64,000 nt of DNA from Cacconaster sp964598495 (GCA_964598495.1 CAZRBY010000002.1:70254-134253), one strand, 5' to 3'. Shown: positions 17,442 to 28,183, counted from the first letter of the stretch. The notes: a model not told the origin generated them from the sequence alone. Translations and numbers: made by a program.

Positions 17442-19301
17442 GGGAGAAAACAGAAACACCATCATAGGATTTGCCCTTATCGGCATTATTTTGCTGCTAT
17501 TCAGCTGGTACAATACCAAGCAGTATGAGAAGCAGCAGAAGGAGAGATACATAGCAGATTCGACAGCGGCAGCCCGTGCCATCGAAAGTGCGCGTCTTGA
17601 TACCACATATCATGAGGCTGCAGCCGAAAAAGTGCAGGTTCCAGGTCAGGAACTGCCGTTGTACCAGGATTCCATACTTCACTCCGCCAGTGTTGCAGAG
17701 GCGGAGTATTATACTCTTGAGAATGATAAAATCAGGCTCAAAATATCATCCAGAGGAGCTCAGAGGTTGAAATCAAGAATTATTACACTTATGACAGCTC
17801 CGCATTGATACTGATTGGGGATGGGAAGAGTTCGTTCGAGTATGAGATTAATACTAATCAATGGATTAACACCGGTGATCTAACCTTTTCCCTGGTTTCA
17901 CAGAGTGAGAGCAACCTAATCCTACGTCTACATTTTTCGGCAAACTCCTATATCGAGGCGGTTTATTCCCTCGCCGAAGAGAGTTATTTGGTGGACTACA
18001 ATCTCAGATTTGTGAATATGGACGCTGTGCTCGACAGACGTACTAACCAGATACGTCTCCAATGGAACGCCGATATTCCTCATCTGGAGAAGGGATATAA
18101 AAATGAGAAAAACTACTCTGCCATCGCTTACCGTTTTTCAGGCACCAATGATGTCAAGAGTATCGGTATGAGAAAAGATTCCGCCAAAGAATCATTCTCG
18201 GCAAATCTGCGTTGGTTTGGATTCCAGCAACAATTTTTCTCCGCTATTCTTGTCGCTGAAAACAACTTTGTTGGCGGAAATCTTGAAAATAAGTTCTATG
18301 CAGAGGATGTTGCGATCGCAACAGGCGACCTGATGCGTTCTTCAGCTGAAATGGTGCTTGACCTGGATACACAAAGCAAAGATTTTTCTATTCCTTTCAA
18401 GTTCTATTTCGGTCCAAATCACTACCCGACACTCAAGAGCTATGATGAGGGTTTCGAAAAGATCATTCCTCTCGGAGGAAAGATTATCGGGCCAATCAAC
18501 CGGTATGTCATAATTCCGGTATTCAACTGGCTAAGTAAATATATCGCGAGCTACGGTCTGATAATTCTTATTCTGACCATATTGCTCAAGATTGTCATAT
18601 CTCCTCTGACAATCAAGTCATACAAATCTTCTGCGAAGATGAAGGTTCTCCAGCCTGAAATCCAGAAGATCAACGAAAGATACCCCAAGAAAGAAGATGC
18701 GATGAAGAAGCAGCAGGCCACTATGGACCTATACAAAAGGGCCGGTGTGAGCATGTTCGGAGGATGTCTTCCGATGTTGTTGCAATTCCCGATCCTTTTT
18801 GCAATGTTCCGTTTCTTCCCTGCTTCTTTCGAGTTGAGACAACAAAAATTCTTATGGGCGGATGACCTCAGCGGCTATGACTCTATACTTGATTTCGGAT
18901 TCAACATTCCTCTCTACGGCGACCACATCTCCCTTTTTGCACTTCTTATGGGTGTGTCGATGTTCTTCTACTCCAAGCTGACGATGAACCAGATGGCGGA
19001 TAACCAGCAGATGCCTGGTATGAAGTTTATGCAGACCTGGTTTATGCCTATCTTTATGGTGATGATCTGTAATAATTTCTCCGCAGGATTGAGTTACTAC
19101 TATATGCTCTCCAACCTTATTACCATCATCCAGACTCTTATCATCAGGAAATGGTTTGTTGACGAGGAAAAACTCCGTGCACTGATTCAGCAGAGAGCGA
19201 GCAGCAAAGAGCCGCAGAAGAAATCCAAGTTCAGGCAACGTCTTGATGAGGCTTACAGAATACAGCAGGAGCAGATGAAACAACAGCAAAAACGGAAATG
19301 A
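17434..19301 (+). CDS. yidC: membrane protein insertase YidC, frame broken near 17764
   Basis: Oxa1/YidC family insertase of the inner membrane. The N-terminal helix (TIIGFALIGIILLLFSWY) and start of the periplasmic domain are in one frame (17434 to about 17763). The rest, from VEIKNYYTYDSSALIL on, is in the -1 frame and runs to 19301. It includes the conserved C-terminal core (SKYIASYGLIILILTILLK; GGCLPMLLQFPILFAMFRFFP; NFSAGLSYYY). The joined product is ~620 residues, normal for Bacteroidota. A one-base loss around 17761-17767 explains the split. As yidC is normally essential, an assembly or sequencing error is more likely than a true mutation. Its end overlaps yggS by four bases. Confidence 0.88.
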
Positions 19302-19948
19302 TGACCATCCGGGAAAGGATAGAGAATATTTTGAGCCAATTGCCATCAACTGTGAAGTTGGTGGCAGTTTCAAAACTCCATTCCGTTTCCGAAATTCATG
19401 AGGCTTACGATGCCGGTCAGCGCATATTCGGCGAAAGCCGTCCACAGGAAATGGTTGCAAAGGTACCCTTGCTTCCCGGTGACATTGAATGGCATTTTAT
19501 CGGTCATCTTCAGAGCAACAAGATCAAAATGATCCTGCCTTATGTTTCGCTTATCCATTCGGTGGATTCGGAACCTCTTCTGGCTAGAATAGATCGCCAG
19601 GCTGCTCTTTCAGGCCGGATTGTGGATTGTCTTGTACAGTTGCATATCGCCATGGAGGAGAGCAAACAGGGCTTTCCCGTGCAGGAAGCTTTGGAGCAGG
19701 TACCACACTTCCGTGAAAAATATCACAATGTGCGTATTCGCGGTCTGATGGGAATGGCTTCTTTCGTAGATGATATGGAGCAGGTGAGGGGTGAATTCCG
19801 TATTTTGAAGTCGGCTTTTGAGAGACTGAAACCGGAATTTCCAAACTTTGATACTCTTTCCATGGGAATGTCTCAGGATTGGGCTATTGCAGTCGAGGAG
19901 GGTGCCACGATAGTACGTATAGGAAGCACCATTTTTGGCTTACGCTGA
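19298..19948 (+). CDS. YggS/PROSC-type PLP homeostasis protein
   Basis: A 216-residue PLP-binding protein of the YggS (PLPBP) family, which buffers free pyridoxal phosphate. The PLP Lys lies in LVAVSKLHSV; the family signatures HFIGHLQSNK and MGMSQDW (phosphate-binding region) are present. It begins with ATGATGA overlapping the yidC stop, so it is the third gene of the DUF349-yidC operon. Length is slightly short of the usual ~225-235. Confidence 0.92.
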   Translation: MMTIRERIENILSQLPSTVKLVAVSKLHSVSEIHEAYDAGQRIFGESRPQEMVAKVPLLPGDIEWHFIGHLQSNKIKMILPYVSLIHSVDSEPLLARIDRQAALSGRIVDCLVQLHIAMEESKQGFPVQEALEQVPHFREKYHNVRIRGLMGMASFVDDMEQVRGEFRILKSAFERLKPEFPNFDTLSMGMSQDWAIAVEEGATIVRIGSTIFGLR

Positions 19949-19973
19949 TATTGATATTCTAAATAAATAACTT

Positions 19974-19981
19974 TACTTTTG
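19974..19981 (+). promoter_or_regulatory. -7 promoter element for gpsA-pgi
   Basis: TACTTTTG fits TAnnTTTG and lies 31 bases upstream of the gpsA start. Confidence 0.6.
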
Positions 19982-20012
19982 TAAGTTACGTGATTATTAA
20001 ATGTGATTTGCA

Positions 20013-21029
20013 ATGCATGCGGATTTGATAGTAAAAGATCTGAGGTATGGTTTAATCGGCAGCGGCAGTTGGGCAACTGCACTTGTCAAGGTATTGTCGG
20101 ATACGGGCAATAGAATTAATTGGTATATACGTAATTCTGACAATATCGACTTTATAAAGGAATTTGGCCGCAACCGTTCCTATCTCCGTTCTGCTGCATT
20201 GAAAACGGATAGGCTGGAGATGAGCGACGACATCAACGAGGTCGTTTTCAATTCGGATGCTGTAATCTTCTGTATTCCTTCGGCATATTTTCTTGCCCAG
20301 ATAAAGTCTCTCGACTATGAACTTCTCAAGGATAAGCTAATCATATCGGCCACTAAAGGATTCGTATCCAATGATCATTTAACGGTAGCGGAGTATTTTC
20401 ACAGGCAGTTGGAGATACCGTTCGACAGAATCGTGGTATTGAGCGGCCCAACGCATGCTGAAGAGGTTGCAATGGAAAAGCTCTCCTATCTCACCTTTGC
20501 CAGCAAGCATATCGAAGTTTCCCGTAAGGTTAGTGAATCTTTCTCATCGCACTATGTAAAGGTTGTCTGCAGTACTGATATATATGGTGTGGAATATTCC
20601 GCAGCCATGAAGAATGTCTACGCTGTAGCTGTGGGGCTTTGCCATTCTCTGGGCTATGGTGACAATTTCATCTCCGTGCTGGTGACAGGAGCCTATAATG
20701 AGATGGTGCGTTTTCTCAACTCCACCCATCCCGACTCCAGTCGTATTCCCTCACGTTCAGCATATCTTGGAGATCTCTTGGTGACCTGCTATTCGCAATT
20801 CAGTCGCAATAGAACTTTCGGAGGCATGATTGGTAAAGGTTATTCCGTAGTTTCGGCACATACGGAGATGAACATGGTGGCGGAAGGCTATTATGCCACA
20901 AGGTGTATGTATGAGATAGCAAACAGGCTCAAAGTCGAGCTTCCTATCGTAAGTGCGATGTACCAGATTCTCTATGAAGAGAAAAGCCCCCATTATGTAG
21001 TGAACCATTTGGCCTCAATTCTTCAATAA
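20013..21029 (+). CDS. gpsA: glycerol-3-phosphate dehydrogenase [NAD(P)+]
   Basis: A 338-residue enzyme making sn-glycerol 3-phosphate from dihydroxyacetone phosphate for phospholipid synthesis. The N-terminal Rossmann loop is GLIGSGSWATAL. Further family segments are SATKGF, LSGPTHAEEV, EYSAAMKNVYAVAVG (catalytic Lys in AAMKN), YLGDLLVTCYSQFSRNRTFG and EMNMVAEGYY. It is followed 22 bases later by pgi, so a small carbohydrate/lipid operon is likely. Confidence 0.95.
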   Translation: MHADLIVKDLRYGLIGSGSWATALVKVLSDTGNRINWYIRNSDNIDFIKEFGRNRSYLRSAALKTDRLEMSDDINEVVFNSDAVIFCIPSAYFLAQIKSLDYELLKDKLIISATKGFVSNDHLTVAEYFHRQLEIPFDRIVVLSGPTHAEEVAMEKLSYLTFASKHIEVSRKVSESFSSHYVKVVCSTDIYGVEYSAAMKNVYAVAVGLCHSLGYGDNFISVLVTGAYNEMVRFLNSTHPDSSRIPSRSAYLGDLLVTCYSQFSRNRTFGGMIGKGYSVVSAHTEMNMVAEGYYATRCMYEIANRLKVELPIVSAMYQILYEEKSPHYVVNHLASILQ

Positions 21030-21051
21030 ACAACACATAATTGACAATATC

Positions 21052-22379
21052 ATGATTAATCTAGACTTGAAAGGATGTTCAAACTTTGTAAACGATAAAC
21101 AGTTTGATAACTATACCGCCAGAGCTCTTGAAGCATTATCGACACTGGATGGTGGCACCGGTGCTGGAAGTGATTTTCTCGGATGGAACCGCCTTCCTTC
21201 GGAAACAACGCCGGAAATTATCGAGGATTATCTTTCTGTGGTTGACAAATGGATTGAAATGGAGATAAACTTGGTAATTGTCATCGGCATTGGTGGCTCA
21301 TATCTTGGTGCAAAGGCNNNNNNNNNNTCTCACATTCTTTCCACAGGATGGTCCCATCACGCGGCCCCAAGGTAGTCTTTGCAGGACACAATCTTTCAGA
21401 AGAGTATATTGCCGAACTGATGGATGTGGTCTCAGTCAAGAATATTGCCTGTGTTGTAATTTCAAAGTCGGGGACAACTACGGAACCGGCTGTCGCCTTT
21501 CGTTTGATCAAGAGTTATATTGAAGAGAAATATGGAACTAGAGGGGCTCGCAAAAGGATTGTTGCGGTTACCGATAAGGAACGTGGAGCCCTCAGGTTAC
21601 TCTCCAATCAGGAGGGCTACAAGACTTTTGTTATAGAAGATAATGTGGGAGGCCGTTTTTCAGTATTGACAGCGGTGGGATTGCTACCGATAGCACTTGC
21701 CGGTTTTGATATTACGGAAATGGTCAGGGGAGCGGCCGATATGCAGCAAATATGTAGCAAACCTACAAAAGAGAACCCTGCGATTCTCTATGCAGCCATG
21801 CGCAATGCCCTCTATGACAGTGGTAAAAAAATAGAATTTCTTGTTGGATTCAGCCCGAAGCTTCAATATGTCAGCGAATGGTGGAAACAGCTCTTTGGTG
21901 AGAGTGAAGGTAAAGATGGTAAGGGAATATTTCCGGCATCGGTAAATTTCACTACCGATCTCCACTCTTTGGGACAATATATCCAGGATGGCGAACGTAT
22001 CCTCTTTGAGACCTTCATTGATGTGCGTACAATCCGTCGGAGAGTGGAAATCAGCCGCGATAAGCAGGATCTTGACGGACTTAATTACCTCGCAGGAAGG
22101 AATGTAGAGTTCTGCAACAAGATGGCCCAACTGGGCACCATGCTTGCCCACAATGACGGAGGAGTGCCTACTATGGAAATTTCCATAGAAATGATTGACG
22201 AATATAACCTCGGCCAGCTCTTTTACTTTTTTGAAAAGGCTTGTGGCATAAGTGCATATATGCTTGGTGTAAATCCTTTCGATCAGCCGGGAGTTGAAGA
22301 TTATAAGAAAAACATGTTTGCTCTTCTTGGAAAGCCCGGTTTTGAGAAACAGGGAGAAGAGCTCCGTAAGAGACTTTAA
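21052..22379 (+). CDS. pgi: glucose-6-phosphate isomerase, interrupted by a 10-N gap
   Basis: PGI converts glucose-6-phosphate and fructose-6-phosphate. The N-terminal part reads to GIGGSYLGAKA, then ten N (21318-21327), then SHSFHRMVPSRGPKVVFAGHN in a frame offset by one. Further motifs are SKSGTTTE, VGGRFSVLT, GESEGKDGKGIFPAS and FFEKACGISAYMLGVNPFDQPGVE. Comparison with Bacteroides PGI (SYLGARAVIEALSNSF) suggests that the real gap is 14 bases, which restores one frame of ~445 codons. The break is therefore an assembly matter, not a pseudogene. Confidence 0.93.
21318..21327. other. assembly gap (10 N) in pgi
   Basis: A ten-N placeholder that breaks the reading frame of pgi by one base; the expected true length is 14 bases. 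Confidence 0.9.
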
Positions 22380-22395
22380 CATAAACTATATAATT

Positions 22396-23373
22396 ATGAA
22401 AACGAAATTTCTTTTGGTACTGATTGCAGCAGCGTCCATTCTGATTTCATGCAAGCAGCAGGTACAGCCGGAGCGTGAAGAATGGGCCATTGTACTGCAC
22501 GGTGGTGCAGGAGGCTCCCATGCAATGTCTACAGAAGATGAGGCTGCCTACTGCATATTCCTAAATGAAGCCCTGGAGCAGGGTAAAACGATACTTGTCT
22601 CCGGTGGCAGTGCCCTGGATGCGGTGCAGGCAACTGTTATCTATCTCGAGGATTGTCCTCTTTTCAATGCCGGAAAAGGTGCAGTTATGACCTCCGATGG
22701 ACGTCATGAACTCGATGCCTCTATAATGGACGGTCGTGACCTCTCGGCAGGTGCAGTTGCCGGTGTGACCGACATAAAGAATCCTATAAAGGCGGCACGT
22801 TTGGTGATGGAGAAAACTCCCCACGTACTGCTTATCGGCGAGGGCGCTTCTTTCTTTGCACGAGAGCAGGGACTCGAAATAGTCCCGAACTCCTATTTTA
22901 CGACTGAGAGTAGTAAAGTTGAACTCGAAAGAGCTCTCGCAGAGAAAAGAACCGGTGCTCCGATAGGGACTGTGGGCTGTGTGGCTCTTGATCGTGAAGG
23001 CAACATTGCCGCCGCCACCTCCACGGGAGGTATGACAGGAAAGAAATGGGGCAGAGTGGGCGATGTGCCTATCATCGGTGCCTCCACAATTGCAGACAAC
23101 AACTTTGTAGGTGTCTCCAGTACAGGTCATGGTGAACTCTGGATCCGCAGGTCAGTTGCTCACGACATATATGCTCTTATGGACTACAAAGGGCTTTCTC
23201 TTAAAGATGCCGTCCATGAGGTTATCTGGAACAAAATAGACAAGATGGAGGGCTCAGGCGGTGGTGTAATTTGCATAGACCGCTTCGGCAATATCGTAAT
23301 GGATTTCAATACACATATAATGTACAGAGCCTGGGCTAAAGCTTCAGGTGAATCCGGTGCCGCAGTAAATTAG
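22396..23373 (+). CDS. lipoprotein isoaspartyl peptidase / L-asparaginase (Ntn hydrolase)
   Basis: A 325-residue member of the plant-type asparaginase family. The start at 22396 gives a lipoprotein signal (MKTKFLLVLIAAASILISC). Family features are LHGGAGG, NAGKGAVMTSDG, ELDASIMDG, the autocleavage nucleophile Thr in GAPIGTVGCVALD, and STGGMTGKKWGRVGDVPIIGASTIAD. The precursor is cut before that Thr to form alpha and beta chains. It probably acts in the periplasm on isoaspartyl dipeptides or asparagine. It lies 16 bases after pgi. The stop TAG abuts a degenerate 7-base array. Confidence 0.9.
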   Translation: MKTKFLLVLIAAASILISCKQQVQPEREEWAIVLHGGAGGSHAMSTEDEAAYCIFLNEALEQGKTILVSGGSALDAVQATVIYLEDCPLFNAGKGAVMTSDGRHELDASIMDGRDLSAGAVAGVTDIKNPIKAARLVMEKTPHVLLIGEGASFFAREQGLEIVPNSYFTTESSKVELERALAEKRTGAPIGTVGCVALDREGNIAAATSTGGMTGKKWGRVGDVPIIGASTIADNNFVGVSSTGHGELWIRRSVAHDIYALMDYKGLSLKDAVHEVIWNKIDKMEGSGGGVICIDRFGNIVMDFNTHIMYRAWAKASGESGAAVN

Positions 23374-23443
23374 GTGTTGCGAGTTTCGTGTTGAAAAGGT
23401 TACCAGGTGTGGGATAGATGTTGAGTTCTGAGTATCGAGTTTG
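23374..23443. repeat. degenerate 7-base array after the asparaginase gene
   Basis: Ten units can be laid out without a phase break (GTGTTGC, GAGTTTC, GTGTTGA, AAAGGTT, ACCAGGT, GTGGGAT, AGATGTT, GAGTTCT, GAGTATC, GAGTTTG). The array begins directly after the TAG stop. A second remnant (GCTGTTA, GCCATCG, 23464-23477) lies closer to the next gene. Confidence 0.55.
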
Positions 23444-23505
23444 GATTTAAATATTAATAATTGGCTGTTAGCCATCGGCAAGTTTTAAACAAAACACAAC
23501 AAACT

Positions 23506-24867
23506 ATGAAACGTACCACAAGGCTGTTTATTTTAATCGCCTTTCCTTTAATTCTTTCCTCTCTATTACTTTCATGTGGTAGCAATAAGGCAAGAATTTC
23601 AGTCACTGTAATTGGCGAAAACGATGGGACTCCGGCTTTCATATACTTTGCAGATGAAAGAGAGATTGTCATACCCATAGATTCGCTTGGAAAAGGAGAA
23701 CTGACGCTCGATATTAGCGAACCTATCTATGTGACTTTTTATTACCAATATCTAAGCCCTAAACTCTTCCTGACTCCCGGCACCGATATCTGCCTTTCTT
23801 TTGAAGAAAATGAGACAGGCATTGATACGGAGATAACCGGCAAGGGTTCGGATGAAAGCAGATATTTGAACTTTGCGCCTCTGTTTGCTGCCGAAATCAA
23901 TGATACCGAACTTGGTGAGGAGGCATTTCTCGCATTGTCTGACAGCCTCTATAATGCAAACTTATCGGAGTTGGAAAAGGCAGGGTTATCTACAAAGTTC
24001 AATGAATTGGAAAGGGAACGCTTGAAGTATTTCAGCTATTCAACATTACCTTCCTATCCCTATTTTCATAGGAGACTTACTATGGACACAACCTATAGCG
24101 CCTCTTCGGTTTATTGGGAGAAGTTGAACGGACTGTTGGTTATGGAGCCCTCTCAACTTCAGTATAAAGAATATCGTTCTTTTATCTCAGAAGCTGCAGA
24201 TAGAATTTCAAGAGATAAATATCCTGAGTTAGGCAGTGCGGATGCTCTTATCAAATTTGTTGAGTCGGAAATTACCAACCCTCTTATTGCTGAGGTATTG
24301 ATAAACAATAAACTCTCCTCTGTATTGGAAACGAGAGGTCTTGCTGCCTTGTCTGAATCTCAGATTGAGGCATTCAAGCGTTTTGTGAAGTCCCCTAAAT
24401 TGACTCACTCTTTTGATTCACTATGCGAAAGATGGAGAAATATCTCAGAAGGAAGTCCGTCGCCCAATTTCAATGCCATTGATGTAAACGGAAATAAGTT
24501 TTCACTTGCTGACTTCAGTGGGAAATACCTCTATATAGATGTTTGGGCTACTTGGTGTGGCCCTTGCCGTATTGAAATTCCTCACATGAAAGAGTTGGAG
24601 GAGAGATATCACGGACAAGATATCACTTTTGTCAGCATTTCCTGTGATGCCGACCTCGAAGCATGGAAAAGCAGAGTTAATGAGGGCATGACAGGAGTCC
24701 AACTCCATTTTGATGAGGGGGATTATTTTATGGATGACTATATCATAACCGGCATTCCCCGTTTTATCCTTTTGGATAGGGAAGGGAAAATAATTTCGTC
24801 AGATATGAGCCGTCCATCCGATCCGGAAACTGCCGTGAAATTGGATCAACTGCTTAAAAAATTTTAA
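23506..24867 (+). CDS. TlpA-like thioredoxin-domain lipoprotein
   Basis: A 453-residue lipoprotein. The start at 23506 gives MKRTTRLFILIAFPLILSS followed by LLLSC (lipobox). The first ~300 residues are an uncharacterised extracytoplasmic region with a beta-rich N-terminus (DUF4369-like in position). The last ~140 form a TlpA/ResA-type thioredoxin domain with the active site WATWCGPC and the cis-Pro segment TGIPRFIL. It is expected to reduce disulfides in the periplasm. It lies 25 bases upstream of a SusC gene and likely shares its transcript, a combination that recurs in Bacteroidota uptake loci. Confidence 0.85.
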   Translation: MKRTTRLFILIAFPLILSSLLLSCGSNKARISVTVIGENDGTPAFIYFADEREIVIPIDSLGKGELTLDISEPIYVTFYYQYLSPKLFLTPGTDICLSFEENETGIDTEITGKGSDESRYLNFAPLFAAEINDTELGEEAFLALSDSLYNANLSELEKAGLSTKFNELERERLKYFSYSTLPSYPYFHRRLTMDTTYSASSVYWEKLNGLLVMEPSQLQYKEYRSFISEAADRISRDKYPELGSADALIKFVESEITNPLIAEVLINNKLSSVLETRGLAALSESQIEAFKRFVKSPKLTHSFDSLCERWRNISEGSPSPNFNAIDVNGNKFSLADFSGKYLYIDVWATWCGPCRIEIPHMKELEERYHGQDITFVSISCDADLEAWKSRVNEGMTGVQLHFDEGDYFMDDYIITGIPRFILLDREGKIISSDMSRPSDPETAVKLDQLLKKF

Positions 24868-24892
24868 TATTAACCATCAAACAATTTAATCT

Positions 24893-27800
24893 ATGAGTAG
24901 AGAAACTGTAAACCCCAAAGGGTTTTGGCCAGGAGTCAAAGGCTCCCTTTTAAGGTTACTACTCTGTGTCGGTTTGTGCTTTCCGATGACTTATGCCTTG
25001 GCTGAGGGAAATGGTGCTACATTTTCCGTTGAACAGCAGAATGAAAAGGATGTAGTTTCAGGAAAAGTAACGGACAATAGGGGCGAACCTCTAATCGGTG
25101 CAACCATTTTAGTAAAAGAAAGCAAGAACTGGACGGTGACGGACGTTAACGGTAGTTTCCGCCTCAGTTTAGGCGGTGGCGAAACGCTGATTATCTCCTA
25201 TATCAGTATGAAAGAAATGGAGATCAAGGTTGTGGGAGGGACGAAGGATCTTTCGATTCAAATGGAGCCCGATGATCAGATGTTGGATGAAGTGCTGGTG
25301 ACAGGTTACCAGACTTTGTCAAAAGAGCGCTCCACAGGCGCTTTCTCCAAGGTTTCAAGTGAAAAACTGGAACTCAAACGTATGGATAACCTTTCATCCA
25401 TGCTTGAAGGGCAGATAGCAGGATATGTCGGTGGTCAAATTCGTGGTGTTACTACCTTGAATGCGGTTGCCAATCCAATGGTCGTCATTGACGGATTTCC
25501 CGTCGAAAATACAACTTTGGATAAGATTGGAATGACCACTGAAAACATTCCCGATCTCAACCCGGAAGATATTGAAAGCATAACGGTACTGAAAGATGCC
25601 GCTGCTGCATCAATTTACGGTGCTCGTGCTGCCAACGGTGTGATTGTAATTACCACCAAAAAGGCTAAAGAGGGCAAGCCTCAAGTGAGTTTTTCCTCCA
25701 CTTTTGCAGCGCATCCATATGCCTTTTACAAAAACAGATTTACGGATGCAGCCGACATTATTGCCATTGAGCGTGAATGGGCTGCTTCGGCTCTGAATAC
25801 GCCCGAGGCTGCTGCGTTGCAGGCCTCTGACTTGCGTGAAAACGGAGCATACCCGAGTTTGGGAGTAAACACCCTGCTTGATATGTATACAGGCAAGATC
25901 ACTATGAGTGAAGGAAACGGAATTCTGGACGCTCTCGCTTCAAAGGGTTACCGTTATTACGAACAGGCAGCAGAATATGGCAAGCGCACTTCCTTCTATC
26001 AGCAATACAACTTAAGGGTTGGAAAAACTGTGGATAAGAACTCCTTCAACTTCTCCACAACCTATTGGGATAATAATTATGAGGATGTTAATCACAAAGA
26101 TTGGAAATTGGGTATTAACATTACCAACTCCCTGAAACTCACAAGTTGGTTGGAATTTGACACAGGCATCTATCTGAAATACGGCAAGGAGAAAAACGGC
26201 TCATACGACCTGTTTACTCCCGGTTTCAATGCAATGCCATACGACCCCTTGGTCAATGAGGACGGGAGTTATTTTGTAGCACCTTCACAGATCGGAAAGG
26301 TACGTCGCGATATGATCGAACAATATGGAATGTATCCCGAGACTCTTGTGCCGATGGATGAGTTGAATTATGCTCTAAATCAGACAAGAACCATGGAAAC
26401 ACGCGCATTTGCCAAGTTGAAACTTGATTTTACCTCTTGGTTGAATTACGATGTGATGTTCCAGTACGAAACGAACGATACCGATTATGATTCCCTGAAT
26501 GAGAAAGAGACCCTCTATATGCGTACACGCATAAATGATTTCACAAGCGAGTCTCCATGGGGCGGTTCGCTGGAATACAACCTGCCTAACGGTGATTCAT
26601 ACTATACGCTCAGCAACAACAAACGCAGCTACAACTTCCGTCAGCAGCTGAATTTCAACGAGACATTTGCTGAAAAACACAATCTGGTGTGGATATTGGG
26701 ACAGGAAATCCGCCATTCATTGATATGTTTTGATGAGAATACATTCTACGGTTATGATCCAGAGCTCAAGAGCTGGCAGAATTTCAATATACTTGATTTG
26801 TCCTATTTCTCAGGTTTATTGGGAGCAGCGCAGTTGCCTCAAAGTAATATAGCTTCTTCCAGAGAACTGCTCAACCGCTTTGTCTCATTCTATTCAAATG
26901 CATCTTACACGTTTGACAACAAATATGTACTTTCAGCCAGTATCCGTTGGGATCGTTCCAACCTCTGGGGAACTAATACAAAGTATCAGAACAAGCCTTT
27001 ATGGTCGGTTGGAGGAAGCTGGAACATAAGTAAGGAATCATTCTTCGATGTCGATTTCATAGATATGCTCAAACTAAGAGCTTCATACGGTATCGGCGGT
27101 AATATTGCACGTAATACGGCACCATACCTGATTGCTTCCTACTATGCTTCAAGTCTCGTGGATGGTATGGCCGGTCAGGTAACCACTCCTCCCAACAAGG
27201 ATATCCGTTGGGAGAAAACTTCGACCGCCAACATCGGTCTCGACTTCTCACTCTACCGTCATCGCTTATCCGGTACTATAGAGTATTACAACAAATATAG
27301 TGTCGATCTGCTTGCTCCAATTAACGGTAGTCCTACACAGGGTTTTGGCTATTCTCACTTGATGACCAACAATGGCAAAATGGTCAATAGAGGAGTGGAA
27401 GTTACTCTCAACGGAGAGATTTTCCGCGGCAAAGATTTTGGTTGGAATGCAACTTTACTCTATGCCTTCAACCATAACGAGGTAAAACACGTAAGCGTGG
27501 AGCCTGCCCTGTGGAACAGCCGCATTGACCTGGTTACCAGCTATCCTATGGTCGGCAACCCTCTATATGGCATTTACGCTTATAGGTGGGCGGGACTTGA
27601 TGAAAAAGGTGACCCGCAGGTATATGACGCTGAAGGCAATATCACATCCGGTCCAACACGTGATCACAAAGCTTTGCTTTACTGCGGTACAACAATTCCG
27701 GTACATAACGCTTCGTTGACTAATGTATTGCGTTACAAGAATTTTGAATTTTCAGCGTTGGTAATATTGAATGTCGGTCATAAGTTACGTTCTACTGATT

Positions 27801-28180
27801 TCCCGAGCATCAATATGGCAAACGGACGTATCAACTCTACTGCAAAGGGTATAGTTGACCGTTGGACCAAGCCCGGCGATAAGACTGATGTTCCGCGTCT
27901 GCTCTTCTCCAACGATACTCAGAATTACAACACGCACCGTACCGAGCTTTATCGTTATTCAGACCTCTTTGTCTACAATGCGTCGCATATTCGTTTTAGC
28001 AATATATCATTGGCATACAGGTTCCCTGAGCAGTGGTGCAATAAAATATCTCTTTCAGGTGTCCGTCTGCAGTTCAATGTAGAGAATGTCGGGATCATTG
28101 CTTTCGATTCGAAGGCGCATTACTATCTGGGCGGTAAAATTAAGCCCAATTATGTATGGGGATTGTATTTGAATTTTTAA
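24893..28180 (+). CDS. SusC/RagA-family TonB-linked outer membrane transporter
   Basis: A 1095-residue SusC-type porin. The signal peptide is preceded by an unusually long polar N-terminus (MSRETVNPKGFWPGVKG; hydrophobic core LLRLLLCVGLCFPM). The regulatory-like domain starts VVSGKVTDNRGEPLIGA (about 55-125). A TonB-box-like segment (DEVLVTGYQTLSKERSTG) and the plug with SIYGARAANGVIVITTKKA follow. The barrel ends LYLNF. It is flanked by the TlpA-like lipoprotein and by SusD only three bases downstream. It is distinct in sequence from the first SusC in the window. The substrate is unknown. Confidence 0.93.
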   Translation: MSRETVNPKGFWPGVKGSLLRLLLCVGLCFPMTYALAEGNGATFSVEQQNEKDVVSGKVTDNRGEPLIGATILVKESKNWTVTDVNGSFRLSLGGGETLIISYISMKEMEIKVVGGTKDLSIQMEPDDQMLDEVLVTGYQTLSKERSTGAFSKVSSEKLELKRMDNLSSMLEGQIAGYVGGQIRGVTTLNAVANPMVVIDGFPVENTTLDKIGMTTENIPDLNPEDIESITVLKDAAAASIYGARAANGVIVITTKKAKEGKPQVSFSSTFAAHPYAFYKNRFTDAADIIAIEREWAASALNTPEAAALQASDLRENGAYPSLGVNTLLDMYTGKITMSEGNGILDALASKGYRYYEQAAEYGKRTSFYQQYNLRVGKTVDKNSFNFSTTYWDNNYEDVNHKDWKLGINITNSLKLTSWLEFDTGIYLKYGKEKNGSYDLFTPGFNAMPYDPLVNEDGSYFVAPSQIGKVRRDMIEQYGMYPETLVPMDELNYALNQTRTMETRAFAKLKLDFTSWLNYDVMFQYETNDTDYDSLNEKETLYMRTRINDFTSESPWGGSLEYNLPNGDSYYTLSNNKRSYNFRQQLNFNETFAEKHNLVWILGQEIRHSLICFDENTFYGYDPELKSWQNFNILDLSYFSGLLGAAQLPQSNIASSRELLNRFVSFYSNASYTFDNKYVLSASIRWDRSNLWGTNTKYQNKPLWSVGGSWNISKESFFDVDFIDMLKLRASYGIGGNIARNTAPYLIASYYASSLVDGMAGQVTTPPNKDIRWEKTSTANIGLDFSLYRHRLSGTIEYYNKYSVDLLAPINGSPTQGFGYSHLMTNNGKMVNRGVEVTLNGEIFRGKDFGWNATLLYAFNHNEVKHVSVEPALWNSRIDLVTSYPMVGNPLYGIYAYRWAGLDEKGDPQVYDAEGNITSGPTRDHKALLYCGTTIPVHNASLTNVLRYKNFEFSALVILNVGHKLRSTDFPSINMANGRINSTAKGIVDRWTKPGDKTDVPRLLFSNDTQNYNTHRTELYRYSDLFVYNASHIRFSNISLAYRFPEQWCNKISLSGVRLQFNVENVGIIAFDSKAHYYLGGKIKPNYVWGLYLNF

Positions 28181-28183
28181 AGG

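Noticed and set aside
21052..22379. pgi as a pseudogene
   Set aside because: The only break is at the ten-N run, and a 14-base gap matching homologues restores the frame.
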